In this document: piece after piece, positions 12,331-23,426 of the stretch
Position numbering within the stretch: position 1 is the first letter of the stretch
How the letters are laid out: every line of letters starts with the position of its first letter
Source of the DNA: Verpa conica
Lineage: Eukaryota > Ascomycota > Pezizomycetes > Pezizales > Morchellaceae
Length of the DNA stretch: 64,000 nucleotides
NCBI GenBank assembly: GCA_033030425.1
Contig: JAUFSD010000021.1
Span: forward strand, 1,054,001-1,118,000
Direction of reading: 5' to 3'
Made by a program: the position numbers and the translations under genes
The notes under the pieces: generated by a model
What the model was told of the DNA's origin: nothing
The model's input: only the letters and a program-made list of their open reading frames with translations
Database searches by the model: none

Positions 12331-13298
12331 CAAGAATACGATTTGATGAATGAAATTAGCGTTCTTTGATTTTTCTTTTTTTTTCTTGAGCGGTTTAGTT
12401 TTTTTATTGTATAAATCATGTACATAGTGTATATATGGTGAGATTTTTGAGATTCTTGTATTTGGATAAAAGTATAGAGGTTGGAACTCTACTATAAGAA
12501 TAATACGAAAGCAGTAATCCTTGACAGAAAAGTCTTATTGCCACTAGAAAACGCTTATGAAAGGTATAAAGCTGTGTAGAGTTGCTATAGTTCGTTGTCA
12601 TAGTAAAAACGCCTAAACTCACTAAAATCGAGGTTTTTCACACTGTTATAGAGCATGTATTTATGCTTTAAATTTCATAAATTTGGCATGAATTATAGAT
12701 ATACTGGTCAAGATCCCATATCTAAGATGATATACACCTGATATGAGAGTAGTGGTATAGACTAGAAGTAGGGTAGGTTATGAATTTGACCAAAAATACA
12801 AAGGCCCCATACAAATCTTAGGTCTTGAAATCCACCCCACAAGAACCCTTAGAGTCTACATTATGATGAGCAGTCTTTTTATACAGCCCCATAGAGTAAT
12901 TTCCTATATGGTTAAGTTTTACCATACAGAATTACATGGAAATCCCTCCGGTGGTGTACTGGAAAAGCAGTTACAATATGACTATTTTTGGGCATTTTTG
13001 GGGTTTTAGGGTGATATACTCGGGGCAGGCAAGAAGAAGCTGAACATGTAAGCTGCAAGCTGCAAGCAGGGGATTTAGTCTAAAGAATTTCTGAATCAAC
13101 ACAAATCAGAAGCCATTGCCACAAAAATTCATGTTCAGGTTCTTGCCCGCCCCGAGTATAGCGCGGCACTGTAAAATACCGTGTTCTAATTTTCCCTCAT
13201 CTCAACTTTTTTTCCCTCTCATTTAACCATATGCAGCTCTATCTCAACTTAAAGCAATGGATAAAAAAATATGTAACATTATTAAGCTAGCCTCCATC
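12331..13298. other. AT-rich spacer
   Basis: No gene seen between the receptor and the protease gene. It contains one 142-bp foldback element (13017-13158) just beyond the 3' end of the protease gene. Confidence 0.6.
13017..13158. mobile_element. TA-flanked foldback MITE (142 bp)
   Basis: Left end TACTCGGGGCAGGCAAGAAG continues to GAACATG. The right end is its reverse complement apart from a 3-base insertion and one mismatch, giving arms of about 29 bp. The element is bounded by TA on both sides. Length, TA flank and end sequence fit a non-autonomous Tc1/mariner or pogo-type element. Confidence 0.7.
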
Positions 13299-14147
13299 TT
13301 ACCCCAGTCTTCTCCCGCAGTTGTTCAAAGGACTGAGACTGGGGACCGCCATATTAAATGTTTGGCCGTTATCTGAGCGAAACACCGATATAATCTCACC
13401 ACCGAAGATACAGTTTACCCGATCAGGGGCAACCTTAAGAAGCCAGCTCCCACTATCACCGATACCAGAAAAGACCTCTCCATCGATTGCAGGGAGTATC
13501 ATTACTATTTTCGTCTCGGTAATATCTGCTGCTGCCATAGAAGAGTTGAATTCGACTGGGAACGTTGGACCTTGGAGGAACAGGTGGACCTCCGTACGTG
13601 CTACATACCCCACAGTCCATCCAGTCTCGGCCCCATCATTAAACCATACATCATATACTCTCACCTGTGGGTCTCCCACACCAATGATTCCTCCTACAAA
13701 TGTTTCCTTTTCCACATTAATCCCGATATGACAACATATCAAAAAGAACCCCTTTAACCCCCAACAATCCCCATTTCTCCCACTATAATTGTCTTTTGGC
13801 TCAATCAAAGCCCAATCAGACGGCCACCCACCTTTATCGACACCTATTTCCCAAGAAATTGCCCATCCGCATACTGTATTAGCTGAATCGACACATCTTT
13901 CTATAGCCTCATTATCAAGTTCGCTTTCCTCAGTGTCTAGTAGTTTGTAAACATAATATATCGAATCGAGTCTACCAGGTGTCGTTAGCTCAATTGAACC
14001 AATAGCCTCTACCGTTGCTGGAAACGGCAGCCCAAGATTTCCGGGGGTTTCCATAGTCTTAAAAACATGTGCTGCAGTAAGCAAATAATATTTACCAGCT
14101 TTTACCAATTTAGTCGACTCCTCGGGGGGCACATAGACCGACAGCAT
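13299..14147 (-). CDS. Trypsin-fold serine protease, probably truncated or frameshifted
   Basis: The 282-aa frame shows a complete chymotrypsin-type triad in order: His27 in LLTAAHVF, Asp111 in SDWALIE and Ser232 in GDSGSW. Two features suggest damage. First, His27 lies very close to the start, leaving little of the usual first beta-strands; a stop lies six codons upstream of the ATG and no upstream exon was found. Second, the frame ends in NNCGRRLG, whereas the next frame over the same bases reads SFEQLREKTGVRWRLA and stops at 13282, a much more natural ending. One indel near 13350 would join them. In fungi such domains occur alone or fused to NLR-type proteins; here no fusion partner is seen. 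No signal peptide is apparent, so a cytoplasmic role is likely if it is active at all. Confidence 0.65.
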   Translation of the reverse strand: MLSVYVPPEESTKLVKAGKYYLLTAAHVFKTMETPGNLGLPFPATVEAIGSIELTTPGRLDSIYYVYKLLDTEESELDNEAIERCVDSANTVCGWAISWEIGVDKGGWPSDWALIEPKDNYSGRNGDCWGLKGFFLICCHIGINVEKETFVGGIIGVGDPQVRVYDVWFNDGAETGWTVGYVARTEVHLFLQGPTFPVEFNSSMAAADITETKIVMILPAIDGEVFSGIGDSGSWLLKVAPDRVNCIFGGEIISVFRSDNGQTFNMAVPSLSPLNNCGRRLG

Positions 14148-17118
14148 ACCCTTATTTTCAGTCTATGCAAAATATGTCCCATACCTTAGTGGTCTCAGAC
14201 CGTAAGGTGCTCGGGTGCAGTTTTCGCAACCATCCGGGGCCCTGCAGTAACCCGGGCGAGATTCCCCAGGACTACGGGGACCGTAGGGCCCTATGGGGCC
14301 CTATAGACATTTGCCAAGGGAATTTTTGCACTATCCTGGGAGAAAAATATGTAGCACCTACTGCCAATCACAACATAAGTAGGAGTAGGTAGAGCTTGAT
14401 AGCTTTTTTAGGCAAATAAAACCCTGGCCCTGAAAACTTGGCGCCCTACAGGCCCCTATGCAGTTCATAGTCCCCGTTCCTTACGCCCTAGACCGCCCCG
14501 AAGAGGCGTTGGAATGGACTATAGAGTCATAGGGTGTCCGGTACTAGCCTCAGGACGGATGGACTGCCCCGTTGCAAACACTGCCTGGGAATCCTCGTCT
14601 TGGGTTTCGCTTGCGGGGTGGTTGATCTCTAAAGACTTAAGTCCCTGGCTGATATTTTGTACCTAGGAATTGTTATTGTGATGAGGATGAGTAGGAAGTA
14701 AACAAGTGAAACGTACAGGAAGAGGTTGAGTTGACGTTAAAAATCTAGCTTGGAGCTAGCGGTTCAGCAAAATATACCTCCTATCCACCAGGTAAGAGCA
14801 CTACACCGTAAACTCTGGCACCTCACAAGTATCTAGAGTGATTTGAATAAATAAAAGTGAAATCTAATAAACGAATCTGAGAATGCTAATCTGGATAAAA
14901 AACAGAATTAACGGGGTTATATAAGATGAGAGTGGTGCATGTATATAGTGGGAATACTTTAGTGATATCATAGTGAGCTCCACCCTATCTAAAATGGCAG
15001 AGGCTTTTTTTGCGCCTTGCCCAGAAAAACTAGCTCTAATTGATACTAGTTGAATCTCTATGGCAGGCCACTATGTAGGGGTACCCTAAGCTAGGATATC
15101 TCATGATATCTTAACATATTTGTTATGTTCTGAACTATAGAAGAGTATAATGTCATTATTTTTTATAGGAGCCTACTATATGATAGTTAGAGCACTGAGT
15201 AACAGAGCACGAATCTAGCTAATCTATCGAGTATTAATTGCTTTTCTATCAAAAATAAGTGATGACCTCACCCGCCAAGGGAAGCCACCGAATCATCACG
15301 GGTAACTCTAATTTAGCCACCCGAACTACAAGCCACAGTTAAGTGTCAATCATTTATCGTGCGAATTTTAACAATTTTTAATTACTTTCAAGTAGCCGAT
15401 GGATCAGGTTTCACCCTCTTTTGAAGTTATAAAATCCCTAGTTTGAGACTGGTCATGAGCCTAAGAAGTGAATTATTTTCTGCCTTGTAAAGCGATTAGT
15501 GACATATCAAGGCCAAATATTTAACCACGTTCGGAGTTATCCCTTCGCCAGTTGGTGGACTCGCGCATGTGGCGCAAATAGCACCTTTAAGTGCAAGAAT
15601 ATTACTACAGGTAAATAACTCATGAGCTTCTGCCGAATGGGGTGACTTTGTGGTGTTACACAAACACGCGGCTGAAAGAACTTACACAGAAATGTCTGTA
15701 CTTTCAGTCTCAGGGTCTCCAAGAAGTCTACCGACTGGCGCGCAAAACAATCTCACAAGAATTTACTGGTTTGTTTTTTCGCTCAGATACGCTCTCTCGG
15801 GATCCGGGTCCCCATATACATACATGTAGTATCGGTTACACGTTGGGGGTTCCGCTTATCTTACCTATCGGCAGTAGCAGAATCCCAGCCTAGTCCATTT
15901 TTACCATGACTCATATATGCTGCGCCCACATCGAAGTGAAGGCTTTTTGAGGCTTCGATAAAGTAAGGATACGATAGGCGGCTTTAATCGATATAGCAAG
16001 CTTCGACAAGTGCGGAAAATTATGCACAGATCCGTACATGCACAAGGATAACTTGCTAACGAACCAGGGAACGAAACGAGAAGCGGAGATCTATTAAGCC
16101 GGAACGAGCAATTATATACCGCCAAGATGCCCACATCTAACAGAGCCCAATAGTGTTGTCGTCACCTCCTACACCGGCTCTACAGTGCCCACCCCATAAA
16201 TAAATAATCAATTCTCAACGTAAATGATGATATGAAGTCCATGTAAGCTTCTTTTGATGTCATCCCCAAGAGTAAAAATGTCCCGCAGAAAATAAACAGG
16301 GTGCTCTCTCTCCATTTTTAAAAAAATTACCGAAATAGGATTGTTTAGCCCGAAATAGTGTAGGGATTCTTTTGTATCTCGATCGCAAAGAACTTACAAA
16401 TAACACTTGAAATCTTGGATTTGTATTTTACTATAAAGTCCAAGCAATTTGGAATACTGGTGAATCTGCAGAGTAGAGGCTTCCCAGTAGTAGGCGGCCA
16501 ATACTATCAATAGCTAGACATGGACCACGACACTGCAGACACGTTCACGGCGTATGTTGTAGAGGTGGCTGCGCTGTGTTGGGCGTGTAACATAGAGTAC
16601 GTATGTATTACAAACGCACGACTCGGACTATTTCGGCCTTCTAGCGAATCTCGCCCACTTCGGAACTTTCGGTGTGCTGTGGCATCTTCCAGAATCGGGA
16701 TTATATTCGGCTACAATAAAGTTAAGATTTGTGGGAGTGTAAGAGGAAGGGCTATACTACGGTACGCGTAATACGTTTTGCATGGTACATGAGGCATGGG
16801 GCAATGCTTTTTTTTATTAGTTTCATACGTTTTTTGTATAACGCAAACTATTCAGAGCCTTGGGGGTTTTCCTCTTGGGGCCCTGGGCGCCGGCACCCCA
16901 GAACACTGCCCCTCGAGCAACTCATGAGAGACAATTTACATAAGGAGGTTGAAGCCCCGCTTGTAAAGAGAGAGAAAAAACAGAAACCAGACTAATCACT
17001 ACAAACTACACTCGAGCCTCTCTTAATACCTTAAATTTCCCCATATATCCTTTCTCAGAGCCAACTTCTAAAAAACTTGATATCTCACCTACTCATCTCT
17101 CTCTGGACTCAACCCAAA
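14148..17118. other. AT-rich spacer with a few GC-rich patches
   Basis: No gene recognised. Patches at 14210-14310, 14440-14600 and 16860-16920 are GC-rich and contain GGGCCC/GGGGCCC-type palindromes, but no paired repeat or coding signal could be assigned. Confidence 0.5.
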
Positions 17119-18129
17119 ATGTCTCACGTCGGTTCTAACGGTCCTGATTTCGACTATAATACTTGCACCTGGGAAACCTGTACCCTCGAAGATGCTTCTT
17201 TCGACTACAGACCTTCGCTCGCGTTGAATGGCTTGCTTATTGCTCTTTTTGGCTTATCCCTTGTTATACACATAATCCAGGGAGTCAGGTACAAGACATG
17301 GGGATTCTTAATTGCAATGTTCTTTGGCATTATTGGCGAAATTATTGGATACGCAGGAAGAGTCTGGGGATATTATAGTTCTTTTATCTCAGATCCTGTA
17401 AGTAACCTCACGATACATCTCCATCGCAGAGAAACTAACAATGCTATAGTTTTTGATACAAATCTGTTGCTTAACCATCGCACCCGCCTTCTTTGCTGCA
17501 GGAATATATCTCTGTCTATCTAGAATGTAAGTTCCCAACCCCAATCTTACCAAGGCCCTCCTAACAAAAAGTGCAGTGTGGTTGTCTTTGGCACAGACAT
17601 CTCAAGAATCCCACCAAAGGCCTACACCTACATCTTCATCAGCTGCGACTTCATCTCCCTCCTCCTCCAAGGCGCCGGCGGTGGAATCGCATCCGTCACC
17701 TCTCAAGATGGCAAATCTCCAGAACTCGGCACCAACATCATGCTTGCTGGTCTCTCCTTCCAGGTCTTCACACTCGCCCTCTTCATGATCCTCTGCGCCG
17801 AATACGCATTCCGAGTCTACAGCAACAGAGACACTCTAGACTCCACCCACGCGAAACTCCGTGCCTCTAAGAAGTTCCGCGGCTTCCTCATCGCCCTGGC
17901 ACTGAGCACAGTGTTTATCATGATTAGATCTGTCTACCGTGTCATTGAGATGGCTCAGGGTTGGGATGGTGCTTTGATTGCTAACGAGACGCTATTCTTT
18001 ATTTTGGAGGGAATTATGGTTATCTTGGCTGTAGGCGTTCTCAACGCTTTCCACCCAGGTTGGTGTTTCCGGGAGGGGTACAGAGCTAGAGCTGAAAAGT
18101 CCGATATGAGTTCGCAGAGCGATTTGTGA
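17119..18129 (+). CDS. RTA1-like multi-pass membrane protein (302 aa, 3 exons)
   Basis: Member of the fungal RTA1/RTM1/RSB1 family of seven-helix membrane proteins. Characterised yeast members are linked to resistance to toxic lipids or amphiphiles and to sphingoid-base export. Exons 17119-17397, 17450-17526 and 17577-18129 join in phase with GT-AG introns of 52 and 50 bp. Family hallmarks are visible in order: NGLLIALFGLSLVIH, FFGIIGEIIGYAGRVWGYYS, CLTIAPAFFAAGIYLCLSRI, FISCDFISLLLQGAGGGIAS, then later helices and the charged loop FRVYSNRDTL, RSVYRVIEMAQGWDG and the ending LNAFHPGWCFREG. The start at 17119 gives the usual short extracellular N-terminus. The gene is isolated from its neighbours. 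Substrate is unknown. Confidence 0.93.
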
Positions 18130-19579
18130 TCGGATTGCGTGAGTTTTGGGTTTTCTTTTTTTTTTCTTTTTCTTTTCATCTGGGCTAGCTTCATTTCATA
18201 GATGAGTAGTTAACAGACTAATTTCCCCCTCTCTCTGGAATTCTCTTTTGTTTATTGCTTTTTGTTACTACATTTGTTTCATAACTGTTGTTTTTTATTT
18301 TATTTTATTTTACCTTCTATATAGATCAATCTATCTTCCTCGATTTACGAACATGACTAAAAATAAATAAGATCATGAAAATAAGAAGAGAAAAAGAGCC
18401 CCCCACCAGACTAAGGTAACTACCCAGCCAATGATTATAAACCCACTTGATTTCTAAACACTACATATATATCATTCCCAACGTATACCCCCACTCACTC
18501 TCCCGATCCCAAACGCACATTCGTAGGCCGGAAACCCGAGTTTTGACATCCCTGCTCCCGGGACCCGGAGGCCGAAGAGCAACACCCGAATCAGCATACC
18601 TAACTCCCGTTATGCATGCTAATCTAGCTGTCGATACGAGTCTTGTATATATGAAGCTTAATCAAAACACGGTACACAACACACAATCCCACTCACTTGA
18701 CATGCTCACCCACCCATTTTTATGATACCATGTAATAAGAATATACCCTGCATGATGAGCGCTAAGTACCAAAAGAAGGTACTAGCGAAAACCACACTAC
18801 TCAGCCCCCCAAAGGAGTCTTTTGTAAAAAAATCCGATATAAGCGGTTATGACGTTGTGTGACATTTTAGATACATGTGCCAAGACAGTAGGGGGGGCAC
18901 CTTGGTTTTTTGGGGGAAAAAAAGCGAACAAAGTTTTCATACGCGCTCCGGAGTAGTCAAAATAAGCTTATACAGTTTTTTTCATCCGGGGGATTCCGAG
19001 GCGATCTGATTTGCCGCCTACGTAAATAAGGTTTCATAAGATATTTAGCAGCAGTTAAGTGACCTTATGTTTTTAGGCCATAGTTTATAAATATACACGC
19101 GCTTTGTATCCAGGAAATGGAATTATATGATTTAAAAATAAATTAAAAAGTTGAGTAAGTGACCTTATTCCTGGTATGTTGTCTTCATACTATATCACTC
19201 GGAGACTACAGGTGTGGCGTTAATATAGTAATGCAACGCATCCTACGCCACTAAGTTATTCTAGTACAACACGATGGCTGCAGTGTGGATATGTGAGCAT
19301 GTTCATTGTGACGCAGCCACCCACTTACTAGTGCGAACCCCTCTATAATAACGAGGCCAACACAAAAGACGAGATAATATTGAAGACTGATCATGTATTG
19401 CCCCAACATAAACTAGAGATAGTTTTCCCTCCATACATAAAAGAACTGCAGCCCCATACAAGAATACAATCCACAGTGAGAATCACAATGAGAACCCCCG
19501 CTGCACAAATATACAGTATAGAACTCTTTCAAATCCTTACCGTTACAGATTGTCTTTCCTAAAAATTCAAAGGCCTCCG
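18130..19579. other. AT-rich spacer
   Basis: Begins with the pyrimidine-rich 3' region of the RTA1-like gene (T/C run at 18150-18178). Beyond that, no gene, repeat pair or RNA was recognised. Confidence 0.55.
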
Positions 19580-19831
19580 TTACTCATCGGAAGGCACATC
19601 TTCATCAAAATCCTCCGGAGCACCGTTATCCGCACTGACAATCTCCCCGTTCTTACTAACGACACGTTGGACTCTCGAATCCTTAGGGTTGGCAGGGTTC
19701 GCAATGGCCACGGCGCCAGAGCGGATCTTGTTGTTGAGACCCTCAAGGTCGAAGCTACCCATGGGTGGTTTTGAGGCTACCGGGGTTGCGAGGGCGAGGG
19801 TAAGGGCGATACCGAACAAAATGGTTTTCAT
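19580..19831 (-). CDS. Small secreted protein (83 aa)
   Basis: The N-terminus MKTILFGIALTLALATPVAS is a clear signal peptide with probable cleavage after about residue 20. The mature part of about 63 residues is polar, has no cysteine, and ends with an acidic run (EDFDEDVPSDE). No domain was recognised. Small size, secretion signal and isolation in an AT-rich spacer are what one sees for fungal secreted peptides, including effectors and wall or pheromone-like peptides; nothing distinguishes these. A TATA-like box lies about 105 bp upstream. Cysteine-free content makes a disulfide-stabilised effector unlikely. Confidence 0.7.
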   Translation of the reverse strand: MKTILFGIALTLALATPVASKPPMGSFDLEGLNNKIRSGAVAIANPANPKDSRVQRVVSKNGEIVSADNGAPEDFDEDVPSDE

Positions 19832-19934
19832 TGTAGAGGCGATACCTGCTTGAGCAGAAGGACGAGTTTTGACTGTAAATTTCTGTTGCTAGAAAGCGGG
19901 GTGGCAATTTGACCTCGGCCAGGGTGGTTGAATG

Positions 19935-19943
19935 AATATATAG
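19935..19943 (-). promoter_or_regulatory. TATA-like box of the small secreted protein gene
   Basis: Read on the minus strand it is CTATATATTC-like, about 105 bp before the ATG at 19831, followed by a GC-richer leader. Position and sequence fit a core promoter; no experimental support. Confidence 0.35.
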
Positions 19944-22900
19944 AAACTTTTTCCCCCTTAGCTTATTAGCACATCGTTGAGGGTCCTTTCAGGTCACTAG
20001 TAAAGTAATAGTAGTGGGTCTACTACTTTCTTCATGACGTCTTGACTTTCAAGTCTTGTAGTAACCTCTGTACTGACATCATATCCTATTCGATATATCT
20101 CACATTTTAGTTAACTCTTGGCATCTGGCGCCGATCATGAAAAAGACTAAGATACATCTATAAGCATTAAAAATCTACAACCGTCTCGAGGTATATAGTT
20201 AAATGTTTCTGTGCAACTTTCCTAATCTCCCCAGTCCCCGAGATCTCGCTATTACTATAAATTCTTTTTCAAATTCCCAATTCTCATTATGAAAACTTGA
20301 TTCGAATAACTACTTCTTAAGCTGTAAAACCTGTCACAATTACAGCTAAAAACTCACTAAGTGGGAGATGAAGCAGCGTGGTCTCATTTTGTACTCCTGA
20401 GCCACTCATCCGCCCGCATCGACTATACCTCGGATCCAACAGCTTAATTAAGATATAGAAGCTCTTACTTTATCCATAGTCTAATATACACTATATGAAT
20501 CTTTAAAAAATAAATATAAAATCTCTTCTAGCAGCTACAAGCTGATACGACAGCTTAATGGGCTAAACAAAAAAGTTCATATAGGTAAAGAGATCGAGTG
20601 ATAAATTGTGAACCTATATTACATAATAATTAATTAAGAATACATACATTTTTCCCCCATACCTCCTAGATACCCCTAAGATTTCCCGAACCTTTAAATT
20701 TGATTATAAGTCGTTTCATTCGAGTCCGGCTGTAACTGTGCCACAGGACTTGCCATCATAAGTATGTGGTTTTCTAATATGAACTTCTACGCACGGAATA
20801 TCTTTTGATAATGTCATAGCAGCAACCTTAGACTTATTATATTCGGCATATATCTAGCTTTGTGTTTCAGCCTTGCCCCGTTTCGAAATTAGTAGAGAAT
20901 TGAGGTAATGAGTGTCTCATAGAGGAGAGGAAAACGAATTATAACATAAAACACTAGACCCAAATATACTTTACCTAATATATAGCTACTGAAACCCCCT
21001 AGTTCGATATATGCCACCATTTTAATTTTACACTCAGCCTATGGGAATACCCTAAAATGAGTGCTGACATAATATTTTGATTTATTTTTTTCCCGCCAAG
21101 AAACTTTATTTGAGCCCTATGGCCCAGCCTAATCTTAAGGGAGGGGGGGAGATTCACCTTAGATCTACAATCTACAACATACGGCAAGAAAAAACCGAGG
21201 GACATGCCGAAGTTTTACGCTATGATACTAGAACCCTCGCCAAGAGTCCAAAAAGCCCGATAACAACCCTCCAATCTTAAGCCACACATTTCTCGGTCTT
21301 CTTTTTTTTTTTTTTTTTTATATATACCGCCCGTTGTACACGGCTACAGACTTACATATAACTATACTTTTAGTCCAACCTGCCTGATAAGTGCTTTGAG
21401 GGATAAGTTACTAGATTGATTACCAACCCCCCCCCGATGTAATGATCTACGAGATATATAGTACCCCCCCCGTATGAATCGTGAATAGACTACATGTAGC
21501 AAACGGGATTCGTCCGGAAACGGGATGCATATCACACAGATCGCGGGGGGGGGGCCTAAAATTAATATTATCATGTAGCCGTGCTAGAGGCTACTTACCT
21601 TAAATTATGTATCCGTAAACGGTGTGGCTAACTTAAATAACGCCGGGTTGGGGGCATCAACCACTTGCCTTACTTTGGTATGATATATTTTACAACCAAT
21701 ACCTAGCAGAAAGCAAGACAATACAACAAAAGCTATTACTACTGTATACAAACGGCCTCGGAAGGCGTTGCAGGGGGGGGAAAAGACGGTTTTTCTGTTC
21801 CTACTAGAACTTACACTGGTGAGCCTATCCCTTACACAGTCCAAGCGTGATCTCAGTACCGGCACCTCGGCTCTCCAGATACCCCCCCGAACCACAAATC
21901 TAGAGCTGAGTTAAGAGATACCCTGAAACCGAATCCCACGTGCGTACCCGAGCTCGCGGTACTTGTCCCCCAGGGTAAGAACCTGAAAACAGGGGGGTCA
22001 CGATTTGTATGGTAAAATATCTGTGCACGACGCCACACCATACAAAATTCCCCCCCCCTGTTTTCTGGTTCTTACCCTGGGGGACAAGTACCGAGTGTCA
22101 TAGCGCCCACTATATTATTTATGCATGATTTTCTAACTCCCCTGTTGGAATTGTTTTTCGTGCATTCTTAAGATGGGGAGATCTCCTTGATTATCAGTTG
22201 CTCGGCGAAATGCATATTATTATTATTTTCAACCGCAAACGTATCGAGATAAGACAACTCGCGACAAGTCCCTGGTCCCGAGTATAAGATTGTATTGAGA
22301 GGGAGCCTGCAGCCGTTGTATCTAAAGACGGATATATACGGGAAGTAGGGGGGAAATAAAGAAAAGAGAAAAAAAAAAAAAAAAAAGGAAGTATCTAAAC
22401 TTCACGGGAAGTCTCTGGGTCTTGGGGGCTGAGCACTACAAACTGTTTTTTTGCGGATACTAGTTTAGGCTCCTGGCTCCGAAAGAAAAAGGCTATAGCT
22501 AGTATCACACATCTAACTAAAAAGAAAGAGAGAGAAACTTCTCTTGTACAATACTTATGCAAGTCTAAAGCCGATGCTACTAACCGCGTTTCTGGCTAGT
22601 ACCTGCGCCGGTAAAAATTTCCGCTCCTGTACCTGCATTCAGAGACATTTTGTGTCTCAGTTGTCGGCCATTCAGAGGAATTAAGCTCTTGGTGCACAAA
22701 ACCCTGGTTTCCCCTAGGGAGAGACAGGATAAACTATTCATCGGACGGCATAGCGTGGGGCCCAGAGCGCCGAGAGATTATGCCAAGAACGGTGTCTAAC
22801 TGGATTTTGATGAAGAAAAACGCCACAATCTCGCTGTTGCCGTATGTATCATGCTTACAAAGTTGTTTTCCCAGCAGCACCTTCTGTTTGGGTTTTTGCA

Positions 22901-23426
22901 TCTACCGAATTGCGAATCTATCATGTTTGTTTTAGGGAGATGTCAAGAGTAATGTGGCACGGGTATCCTCAGTGCTATAAGGATACAACCTTTTTATCAA
23001 CCAATCGGGTTTTACGGGATCTACGATTAGGGGCCGGATATGGATATTTCTGTAGCAACCAAGAAACGAGAATGGTTTGGTATCAACTTGTAATTGAGGT
23101 GCTTAGGGCTGTCATTATAGTATGCAAGCTGCCTGCCAATACTGTGGCTAGGGAGGATCAAATGTCGTGAGGCCTGGCTGTGTTCATTTACTGGGGCCAT
23201 CAACACCAACACTACCACCTTCTTCGGAACTTGTCTGTCCCCTATTCCGAGTCAATACATAGTTATCAAAGATGTATTTAACGGGAATCTCCCACCTTGT
23301 AACTCCCCCACCACCCTCCATCACAGGTAGTCAGTCACTCTTTTCTGGCTTTTCACTCGTTCTTTCGAATTTCGTCTCGCTCCTTATTCCACATTGAGGG
23401 TAGTCTACACTTGAAGTCTCTCAGAT
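19944..23426. other. AT-rich spacer with homopolymer G/C tracts and one foldback element
   Basis: No gene recognised. Between 21430 and 22070 there are six runs of seven or more G or C, one of which lies inside the foldback element at 21960-22090. A poly-A run lies at 22370-22386. A 108-codon ORF at 22844-23170 has no recognisable domain and is not called. Confidence 0.5.
21960..22090. mobile_element. Foldback MITE with TACTTGTCC ends (131 bp)
   Basis: The left arm begins TACTTGTCCCCCAGGGTAAG and runs through a G-run near 21997. The right arm is its reverse complement with one mismatch, and the pairing resumes further in (TTTGTATGGT with ACCATACAAA), so almost the whole element can fold on itself. 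A related element lies at 55644-55840 and two isolated right ends at 53087 and 53519. Confidence 0.75.
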
